The translations under genes were made by a program, and so were the position numbers. Below the pieces are notes generated by a model. That model saw only the letters and a list, made by a program, of their open reading frames with translations. It made no database searches and was not told the origin of the DNA. Of a stretch of DNA of 64,000 bases, positions 60,201 through 64,000 are shown piece by piece (position 1 is the stretch's first letter; each line of letters opens with the position of its first letter). Origin of the DNA: Amphiura filiformis (lineage: Eukaryota > Echinodermata > Ophiuroidea > Amphilepidida > Amphiuridae); NCBI RefSeq assembly GCF_039555335.1, contig NC_092635.1, forward strand, positions 53,821,755-53,885,754, given 5' to 3'.

Positions 60201-63200
60201 ACCTGGGACCTTTGAATCACCAAATGAGCTTGTATGTTAGATGGGGAGGAGCAGTGATATAATTCAAAACTGTACCTCTGCTGTCTATCAGTTGGTTATC
60301 TGGACCAAGCCATTGAGGATCGGTGTGCTGAGGATTCTGGGTAATCATACACAATACTTGGAAGTTTTCTCCTAGAGCTGTTGAGACGCCTTCTGGTACA
60401 ACAGTTGTCAGTTCTACTATGAGCACTGGAAAGCAGAAAACAAAATAGTGATTTAGTTATACACAATATAGTAGTTTTTCCCAAACTACAGATATGACCC
60501 TATCTTGGGTTGCAAGTACCTTTCAAATGAGCTATTTCAATTGATTTCCATACACCCCATATGGTATACATGATCTTAATCTCCCACACAGGGAGTGTAG
60601 ATTTCAAATAGAGTCACTCATTCAGGTAATCCCATTTAAAACTCACACAGTTCGTATATGGATGATAGCAGTTGCATGGATTTCAACTGGAATAGCACAA
60701 TGGGTCACAAACACTTAACCTATTTTTAAAACTGTTTTGATGGGAATAAAAAAGGAGGATTTTATTTTACTTTTCTCTGCTGCTGAAAAATCTTTCTCAA
60801 TTGCCACACCCAAAATGTGAATCAATCTTACAATTTCCACCAGGTCTAGCACTTACCTAGCGGTGTTCGAAAAGACTCTCAAAGTTCCAAAGTAACTTCA
60901 TTTAATTTTTTTTTTTAATTTTTAATTTTCTTGTTTTTTCATTGATTGTTCTTCTTTATCTCATACTTTGGCACCTTACAGTGGTTAGATGAAACAGCAA
61001 GAATAGCCTCCTATGTGTCCTTGGCCCCTGAACATGTTTAAAGCAAAACCTCCTATGGTAGTTTTTTTTAACATGTTCAAGGGTCACATAGGAGGTTTTT
61101 CACACCAAATGATAAGGATACAAAATAATCCAAAGCACAACATACTTTAGTAAGAAAAAAAAGCAAGACATTTTTCACTTCACAGATACCTGAATTCAGT
61201 TTGGATGGATGGAAAGAAAACAAAACAAAGAGAAACATAATGTACTTAATGCTCTTCGTGCTAGCCATATCATAAAAAGTCCCGAGTTTTAAGATATTTT
61301 CTGAAAATATCAAGAACTATTTTGAGGATTACTGAACCAATACTAGCCTTGTTTGTACTCATTTTAATGCATTTTTCATGCTGATTCCATATATGGTCAT
61401 GAAAATTTACATTTCTGAAATTTTTGAAATTTGAAACTTGTCGTCTGCAGTCAACACCCGCGTGAAGAGAGTTAAGGGGAAAAGCAAGACAGTTTTCACT
61501 ACCAAAACAGATACTGTAAAATTCAATATTCATCCCACATGGTGTGATAATAATATCATCATTGGGCAGAAATGTGTCATTGGCCCCTGAACATGATTAA
61601 TGCAAAACATCTCATGTAACCTCTTGACAGTTTTGCTTTAAACATGTTCAAGGGCCACAAGTACAAAGGAGGTTGTTTCCCTGGGCAATGACGATATGCT
61701 CTCACCCTAGATCTCCACATTTGTACTTGCTAAAACACTCTAGGTTTCCCATTTATTCATGGTCATAGAACATAATTGTAATCAATGGGGACAGGTATTC
61801 CAGTTGAAAGCATTAAACCCCTTTTAGAAGAGATGGCCTTAATCTCAAACACAGGGGGTGTATATTTCATATGGAGTCACATATTCAGATAACCCCATTT
61901 GAAATCTACACCCCCTGCATGGGGGGATTAATGTCACGACTTCCATAAGGGGGTGTATGGATTTCAACTGGAATAGTCCAATGTGCTGCAACCCTTAGGC
62001 CGTGTAAAATTAATATTTTGGTTCTCCTCGCCCCTCCTCCTCAATTTCTGGGATTTGTCAGATTTTTTTTTTTTATAGATTTTTCAATTTTTTAGACTTT
62101 GGAATGATTTATGAAATCTTCATACATATAAATAAGTTTATTAGAGAACAAGCATCACTTCCAAGTCTTTTTTTGTGGTACTCTAGGGGTTTTATCCCTA
62201 AAAAAAAAAAAATAAAAAAAAAAAAAAGGGCCTCATCGTTTCCTCGAGCACTGTTGGAGAAGACCGAAAACTACTGACAATGCTAATTTTACATTGGGAA
62301 AAAAACACAAAAAAAAAAACACCCTCTCCCTCATCAATTCATGAAAATCCTCTGGACGAGAACCAAAACATTAATTTTATACGGCCTTACCTGGAGTAGT
62401 ACACTGATGTCCACATCCATTAGAGCAACATTTGGAGCTTCCACTACATTCGTGGTCATAAGAACATGCTTCAACACAGGCCCCACCCACACCGTCTGGT
62501 ACAGCAGGACAACTGTAGGGTTTCTCAGCTATGGGTAATAAGGAGATAACAGATGAGATTATGAAAACGTATACTCTAGTTGCTCTATGAAAAAGGAATA
62601 AAAATCAAAACCACTAATCCCTCCAATTAGCTCCTGTTGATACTGTCTATTCATAGCAGGTCATGGTAACCATTATTAGCTGTGCAATACTTCGTGCATC
62701 GAGTGTAGAAAATTCAGACAAACATTTCTTGCAAAGACGTCATATCTTTGGGCTGTCATTCAAGTTTAGAAGTGTAAGTAAAATTTTATTTTAATGAATA
62801 TTAAAAGGTTCAAACCTAAAGAAAACGAAAAATGTTTCTACCATATCACAATAATTGTTGGTGTTTATTTTGTGGAGCAGAAAACAATTCTTTTCCACTT
62901 TCAAAACTTTGGTGAAATAAACTAATTATTAGATATAAAGATTAACAGGCACATGTAAGGTAAATCCTGTCAGCTTATGCTTCGCATATTTTGTAATCCG
63001 TACCTGACAAAATATAACCACTGATCCTGGAGAAACTACTGAACCTTTAGAAATTCTACAGGAACTCAACAAACCCTATGTAAATTGCAGAATTTCCTTT
63101 CTTATTATGTTTTTAGCCAACTTAAAGAAATCTAAAAAGAAAGGCCCAAATAGGACTCACTACACGAAAAGAAAAATTTCTAATAGCTATGCACATGAGC

Positions 63201-63379
63201 TTGAGAAACAAATCATTAAACTTTGATGGTCTTACCTGGTGGGATACAGATATGACCACAACCATTACTGCAACACTTCCATCCTTCTTGCTGACAATCA
63301 GAGTCATAGGAGCAATCTTCAACGCATGTACCCACAGATCCTACAGGGACTGCTGGACACTCTCCAGGTCTTCTAACAT
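42143..63379 (-). CDS. Secreted WAP-Ig-(D1-D2)-netrin multidomain protein, 5' partial, 14 exons
   Basis: Fourteen exons give about 883 residues to a TAA stop at 42145-42143. Order N to C: WAP1, WAP2, Ig1 (2 exons), Ig2 (2 exons), WAP3, WAP4, WAP5, D1, D2, NTR (3 exons). Each WAP has all eight cysteines; each Ig has Cys, Trp and the D/S.G.Y.C end motif; the NTR part has six cysteines ending in the terminal Cys. WAP and NTR modules commonly act as or resemble protease inhibitors; with Ig modules the closest known menu is WFIKKN, but Kazal and Kunitz modules are absent here and D1/D2 are not found there. So this looks like an extracellular, possibly protease- or growth-factor-binding protein; the function is inference. 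All internal junctions are phase 1. The start and signal peptide lie beyond the right edge. Confidence 0.88.
42671..42760. repeat. Intronic segment paralogous to 49479-49572
   Basis: ctattgtgatatccttgtag and ggcaacaataaagaaactga also occur near 49490-49570. Both lie in introns of the WAP/Ig/NTR gene. Either a shared transposable element or a trace of segmental duplication. 42780-42890 next to it is a fragment of another G-rich repeat ('gggggcaaagtgaatttcag' inverted), also seen at 52330-52500. Confidence 0.6.
42984..43124 (-). CDS. Netrin-type (NTR) domain exon 2
   Basis: Acceptor TTTATGTTTAG, donor GTAAGTATAC, 141 nt, phase 1-1. Encodes SYTAKVQGNSLRLLTEVLLG, QDQEVTGSLRNWDYTIAD and QCSCPQLANG. 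'Y.AKV' and the C-x-C 'CsCP.L..G' are typical NTR features (TIMP, netrin and WFIKKN C-terminal modules). Confidence 0.8.
43269..43606. mobile_element. MITE with ~70-bp inverted ends (CTGTAGAAGTGATGATGTAA)
   Basis: ctgtagaagtgatgatgtaa and gatgaatacaatttttgaat at the left are repeated inverted at the right (cctgttacatcatcacttct, gcgatatattcaaaaattgt). Lies in the intron between NTR exons 1 and 2. A partial relative is at 35720-35930. Confidence 0.8.
43607..44986. other. Intron filler with a distant inverted pair
   Basis: gatttcacaccaccaaata near 44269-44287 is inverted at 44709-44727 (tatttggtggtgtgaaatc). The plus-strand open frames (43720-43929, 43975-44199, 44377-44865) have no recognisable motif. 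Confidence 0.4.
44987..45562. mobile_element. Foldback MITE with three internal direct repeats
   Basis: ggtgaagttggctcgagatt and agagattagacattcgttat at the left are inverted at the right. ACTAATCC flanks at 44979-44986 and 45563-45570 could be the target duplication. Inside, about 100-bp units containing tctgggccaacatttttgaa and cacttgatcgatacatgaaa occur three times (45140, 45285, 45405). It ends 21 bp short of NTR exon 1. Confidence 0.75.
45591..45674 (-). CDS. Netrin-type (NTR) domain exon 1
   Basis: Acceptor CTATTTGCAG, donor GTAAGTAAC, 84 nt, phase 1-1. Encodes GPAEPVTCPVCTDSLPPD and IRDPYCQSPW. The Cys pair and the D.YC.S lead fit the beginning of an NTR module, where '..YC.a.fv..akV' continues into the next exon. 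Confidence 0.75.
46326..46772. mobile_element. hAT-type MITE with perfect 8-bp duplication (CAGTGATGCCAA)
   Basis: CAGTGATGCCAA at the left, TTGGCAACACTG at the right; TACATACA is exactly duplicated at 46318-46325 and 46773-46780. Inverted interior pieces: aattgggctacttg, ccgcggcctgg. The intron around it (45675-47507) has nothing else recognisable. Confidence 0.88.
47508..47981 (-). CDS. D2: unnamed extracellular domain, copy 2, with compensated frameshifts
   Basis: A 474-nt exon (acceptor CAATCAATCAG, donor GTTGGTA), phase 1-1, paralogous to D1. Start (AIVRGMRVGLSATSVQPGVK) and end (EQTLSELQQSQPLIGGAN, AIGCGEFRFLCFDF, PSPDFTFTSL, CNERPC) match D1. The middle, about 47768-47870, does not match in the open frame, yet the DNA does: one alternative frame gives TIEATVLFAPTSTGVIGT and the third gives WRLAMSRAKNVEGT. 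Three single-base deletions relative to D1 sum to one codon, so the exon stays open. As written, about 34 residues are out of frame and add four extra cysteines. Either the assembly has indel errors or the domain has truly diverged. Confidence 0.82.
48055..48122 (+). repeat. Tandem duplication (ttttgaagcatgactattca)
   Basis: Two adjacent copies of ttttgaagcatgactattca plus aagtta. Lies in the intron between D1 and D2. Confidence 0.7.
48140..49460 (-). pseudogene. Non-LTR retrotransposon (CR1/L2-type RT) relic
   Basis: Minus-strand YIIGIFMDL followed by QAFDTIDH (49230), then GSILG-like and ILFILYMN-like pieces near 49100, FCQQYCFLLS near 49050, and at the C-terminus YQYNMLPCSFDGLFMNHNE, RGLNTAFSTGPGIWNYLPND (48394-48672). 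These are RT motif 3, VPQG and the conserved 'G..IWN.LP..I' tail. Many stops. Inserted between the D1 and D2 exons. Confidence 0.75.
49617..50081 (-). CDS. D1: unnamed extracellular domain, copy 1 (single exon)
   Basis: A 465-nt exon (acceptor ATACATATAG, donor GTTTGT), phase 1-1, encoding a 14-residue Pro/Ser/Thr linker and a domain of about 130 residues that I cannot name. Landmarks: IRGMRVSLSSDTVIRGVKD, INIQATVLFAP, GTGLWRLAMYGAKNADGSGD, VEQTLSSAQQAEPLIGGGD, AIGCGEFRYLCFDF, NPSPDFTFTSL and TVCNERTC. Alternating hydrophobic strands and four cysteines suggest a disulfide-bonded beta sandwich; this is inference. It is not Kazal, Kunitz, follistatin or thrombospondin, the usual companions of WAP and NTR. 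D2 is its tandem paralogue. Being a single symmetrical exon, it can duplicate without breaking frame. Confidence 0.85.
50369..50536. mobile_element. hAT-type MITE with CA(A)GTGGCGTAG termini
   Basis: aagtggcgtag at the left, ctacgccactg at the right; flanks TGAAGAAG (50361-50368) and GGAAGAAG (50537-50543 plus one base) match 7 of 8. G/C-run interior. Lies about 290 bp upstream of the D1 exon in gene sense. Confidence 0.75.
51165..51690. mobile_element. Foldback element with ~140-bp arms
   Basis: aaacatctcaaaaaaagtaa, taaataatgaccattattca and attgtattacaaatctgtca in the left arm are inverted in the right arm (51545-51680). About 230 bp of spacer. Intronic. Confidence 0.8.
52038..52190 (-). 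CDS. WAP domain 5 exon
   Basis: Acceptor TCATTTTCAG, donor GTAGGAG, 153 nt, phase 1-1. Encodes EARPGTCPEVPQGTAGTC, VEECQADEDCADAAQKCC and SNGCGRVCVNPASPPG. All eight cysteines are present. It is closest in sequence to WAP1/WAP2 (shared SNGCG), suggesting a recent duplication within the gene. Confidence 0.92.
52325..52503. repeat. G-rich dispersed repeat (GGGGGCAAAGTGAATTTCAG family)
   Basis: ggggggtgccacaaa... and inverted cctggcaccaccactg bound a segment with gccccctctgaaattcactt and tgccccatgccccct. The same words occur at 42780-42890. Confidence 0.6.
52974..53148. mobile_element. Palindromic MITE, family GGGCTATTCC, short subfamily copy 3
   Basis: tgagctattccagttgaaat at the left; tgattttcaactagaatagc at the right; catgtcttccatagggggtg in the inverted arm. 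Confidence 0.8.
53465..53737. mobile_element. PIF/Harbinger-type MITE with TAA duplication
   Basis: GGGACTGTTCACAAACACTT at the left, inverted aagtgtttgtgaacggtccc at the right, with TAA on both sides (53462-53464, 53738-53740). The interior is rich in 'caggcccccc' words. Confidence 0.8.
53794..54053. mobile_element. Palindromic MITE, family TAGGCC-poly(A), copy 2
   Basis: aaggc plus poly-A and gtttgtttcaaagctcac at the left; gtaagctttgagactaacc, poly-T and gccta at the right. Shares cgacttttttcatggtattt (inverted) with copy 1 at 39050-39276. Confidence 0.78.
54552..54914. mobile_element. MITE with GGCCGAATCCGGATTCG near-terminal palindrome
   Basis: ttatgaatac(a/t)gcaga and ggccgaatccggattcg at the left are inverted at the right (cgaatccggattcggccatc, gtattcataa). 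Inner arms: gagggcagcatatcgat versus atatgctgccctct. Lies between WAP4 and WAP5. Confidence 0.82.
55178..55351 (-). CDS. WAP domain 4 exon with Ser/Thr/Gln-rich lead
   Basis: Acceptor TTTACCATAG, donor GTAGGCC, 174 nt, phase 1-1. It opens with a short linker GSSSTTQLQGAKAG, then QCPRIQPGQDRVCQVTCDTD, LACPAEWKCC and PTDCGRNCMAPAATG: eight WAP cysteines. Confidence 0.92.
56029..56175 (-). CDS. WAP domain 3 exon
   Basis: Acceptor TTTCTTTCCAG, donor GTAATTC, 147 nt, phase 1-1. Encodes DNSVKRGECPAVSGPVTC, SNTINQCNRDYDCNGEDKCC and FDGCSRICRAPG. All eight WAP cysteines are present. Confidence 0.92.
56585..56618. mobile_element. Solo terminus of palindromic MITE, family GGGCTATTCC
   Basis: tagggggtgtatggatttca plus ataggaatagcccc, the right arm only, 9 bp from the donor of the second Ig2 exon. 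Either a truncated insertion or an imprecise excision remnant. Confidence 0.65.
56627..56764 (-). CDS. Ig-like domain 2, second half exon
   Basis: Acceptor CCTTTTCTAG, donor GTGTGTTG, 138 nt, phase 1-1. Encodes STQYIYVDFESTTNTRLYIE, NLQPSHSGLYRCVSGPLN and AELTIQISG, with the S.G.Y.C motif of an Ig domain. It was found from phase continuity with the exon at 57305. A partial MITE terminus (56585-56618) starts within ten bases of the donor. Confidence 0.86.
57305..57466 (-). CDS. Ig-like domain 2, first half exon
   Basis: Acceptor TTTGATTTCAG, donor GTAAGTATG, 162 nt, phase 1-1. Encodes ETRPPSYSINIVSPDGY, TPHLGDDVSFQCQISSQQ and LASPVWIDPLGQRITTRRS. Cys in SFQC and Trp in PVWID match the Ig core. 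Confidence 0.86.
57969..58103 (-). CDS. Ig-like domain 1, second half exon
   Basis: Acceptor TATGATCACAG, donor GTAATATG, 135 nt, phase 1-1. Encodes GSRIYTQSESSFATRLYID, then ELKVTDAGVYSCYVGDQIT and TFTIQLKG. 'L.V.DAGVYSCYV' is the strand E-F-G signature with the second Ig cysteine. Confidence 0.88.
58301..59570. repeat. 25-bp minisatellite, about 51 copies, in Ig1 intron
   Basis: Unit AGGAGAACTAATCTGACTCT + CTTAC, tandemly repeated for 1270 bp with variants at the linker (acaggag, acatgag, acagtag, acaggtg) and a few shortened units (about 21-23 bp). Higher-order patterns of variants recur, suggesting local amplification. On the plus strand each unit has a CTCTCTTACAG/G acceptor-like string; on the minus (gene) strand each has CCTGTAAGAG, a donor-like string. 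It lies in the intron that splits the first Ig domain. Confidence 0.95.
59609..59789. mobile_element. Strong GC-rich hairpin / foldback element
   Basis: Arms gattcaatcatgtttcaccg, ttgttcatcaccgttt then tctgcgtggttta are inverted at 59700-59789, with a central cagctttagctg hairpin. About 180 bp and nearly fully self-complementary. CpG-rich segments follow at 59995-60060. Related words (attaacaacggttgg) recur at 60090. Confidence 0.8.
60276..60425 (-). CDS. Ig-like domain 1, first half exon
   Basis: Acceptor TCTGCTTTCCAG, donor GTACAG, 150 nt, phase 1-1. Encodes VLIVELTTVVPEGVSTALGE, NFQVLCMITQNPQHTDPQWLG and PDNQLIDSR. The Cys in FQVLC and the Trp in PQWLG match strands B and C of an Ig fold. 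The second half is 2.2 kb away, across the minisatellite intron. Confidence 0.82.
60528..60699. mobile_element. Palindromic MITE, family GGGCTATTCC, short subfamily copy 4
   Basis: tgagctatttcaattgattt at the left; ggatttcaactggaatagca at the right; more diverged than the other copies. Confidence 0.72.
61009..61100. repeat. Inverted repeat around cctcctatgtg...cacataggagg
   Basis: cctcctatgtgtccttggcc plus cctgaacatgtttaaag is inverted as aacatgttcaagggtcacat plus aggagg. A second, similar inverted repeat is at 61560-61675 (ggcccctgaacatgattaat; aaacatgttcaagggccaca). Likely small MITEs of one family. Confidence 0.65.
61790..61980. mobile_element. Palindromic MITE, family GGGCTATTCC, short subfamily copy 5
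   Basis: ggtattccagttgaaagcat at the left; ggatttcaactggaatagtc at the right. It stands 16 bp from the next MITE (61997-62387). Confidence 0.8.
61997..62387. mobile_element. MITE, family AGGCCGTATAAAAT, copy 2, abutting a splice donor
   Basis: aggccgtgtaaaattaatat at the left and inverted ttaattttatacggcct at the right, with ttttggttctcctcg/gacgagaaccaaaac inside. Its right end begins at intron position +4 of the WAP2 donor. The interior has A- and T-runs (62060, 62200-62230). Confidence 0.82.
62391..62528 (-). CDS. WAP domain 2 exon
   Basis: Acceptor TTACCCATAG, donor GTAAGG, 138 nt, phase 1-1. Encodes EKPYSCPAVPDGVGGAC, VEACSYDHECSGSSKCC and SNGCGHQCTTPG, with all eight WAP cysteines. The intron's fourth base is already the start of a MITE copy (61997-62387). 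Confidence 0.92.
62529..63235. other. Intron between WAP1 and WAP2 exons
   Basis: AT-rich with no repeats or exons that I can recognise. 63380-64000, upstream of WAP1 in gene sense, is likewise featureless intron. Confidence 0.5.
63236..63379 (-). CDS. WAP domain 1 exon
   Basis: Acceptor CAATTGTACAG, donor GTAAGACC, 144 nt, phase 1-1. Encodes VRRPGECPAVPVGSVGTC then VEDCSYDSDCQQEGWKCC and SNGCGHICIPPG. Eight cysteines with the CC doublet and the C-x3-C end are diagnostic of a WAP four-disulfide core. This is the most N-terminal exon in the window. Confidence 0.92.
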
Positions 63380-64000
63380 CTGTACAATTGTGTAATAAGA
63401 GATTTTTTTGAAGGATTTTGAATGAACTAGACATGTGATTTTTTGAGTACATAAACCTCAAGTTTCATCCATCAACAATAGAATATATCATAAACTTTTG
63501 GAAAAATGGTGTTTCGAATGAACGATGATGTTATGACCATCAGAAAATGATGATTTCTTGGGTACCTTTTAACACATAAAAGAATAGGAACTTGATTTAG
63601 TGGTGTGATCCCTTTATGCCATTGTTAACTCATACACAACTTAGCAGAATCTAGACTAGCACATTGTTCACCCCCCTCTTGTGCCCCTTCTCAACACCAC
63701 TGATGCACAGTTGTTTGATGTATATAGAATTGGCTTCATTATTAAGAAAATGCAAACTATAGATGGCGCTATTTATCATAAATCATGTTTCTTAATTTGC
63801 AAGGGGTAGGAAATCAATACTGCCATTTAAACAGGTGGAATAGGAGAAACAAGCAACAAAGAAATTTTATAAGCATATTTCATCAAAAAATAAGAGGAAT
63901 TAATTTAATTAAAAGCCTAAAAGAGTAATTTCCAGTATCTAAATAGCGCCACCTATCTTGTCATAAATAGATACATTTTATATCCGAAAAAGCTTTAAAA

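Noticed and set aside
60185..60215. Minus-strand T-arm-like string (CCAGGTTCAAATCCTGG) suggesting a tRNA
   Set aside because: No matching 5' acceptor stem or anticodon arm within 100 nt upstream; at most a SINE remnant.

Overview
This window is animal genomic DNA, AT-rich and intron-rich, with coding exons that are short islands in a sea of non-LTR retrotransposon relics and small palindromic DNA transposons (MITEs). No bacterial-style gene, rRNA, CRISPR array or convincing tRNA was seen. The extracellular WAP/Ig/netrin-type exons, CR1-, RTE- and L1-like LINE relics, an interstitial TTAGGG-like tract and recurrent G-rich MITEs point to a marine invertebrate, most likely a deuterostome. An echinoderm is my best guess; hemichordate or amphioxus are alternatives. 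This taxonomic call is inference.

Three protein-coding genes are supported, all on the minus strand. (1) At 2610-2686 a lone first coding exon encodes a signal peptide; the rest of that gene would lie to the left, mostly or wholly outside the window. (2) At 19824-30108 are four exons of a monocarboxylate-transporter-like (SLC16/MFS) protein, complete at the C-terminus but without its first exon(s). Its largest intron holds two LINE relics, a PIF-type MITE and the telomere-like tract. (3) At 42143-63379 are fourteen exons of a secreted multidomain protein, complete at the C-terminus and running off the right edge at its N-terminus: WAP, WAP, Ig, Ig, WAP, WAP, WAP, two copies of an unnamed ~130-residue domain (D1, D2), then a netrin-type (NTR) domain. 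Every internal exon junction is phase 1. The second unnamed-domain copy carries three single-base deletions that together keep the exon open but read its middle in the wrong frames.

The rest by region. 1-9.6 kb: several foldback MITEs, a 30-bp perfect palindrome with an 8-bp direct repeat, and a 2.3-kb composite bounded by 28-bp perfect inverted repeats. 9.6-18.7 kb: degraded retroelement fragments, including a CR1-like LINE that contains a nested RTE-like LINE tail and a TA-flanked MITE. 13.9-18.2 kb: no recognisable gene. 20-22 kb: a hAT-type MITE with perfect target duplication, a direct duplication and a TTAA-flanked MITE. 24.5-29.7 kb: two LINEs inside the transporter intron. 30.7-42 kb: MITEs of at least eight kinds, including a TTAA-flanked element inserted into an L1-like LINE tail whose removal restores the reading frame. 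42-64 kb: introns of the WAP/Ig/NTR gene with more MITEs, a third LINE, a ~51-copy 25-bp minisatellite and a strong GC-rich hairpin.

Exon boundaries were set by hand from AG/GT sites, phase continuity and domain logic. No database search, transcript or alignment program was used.
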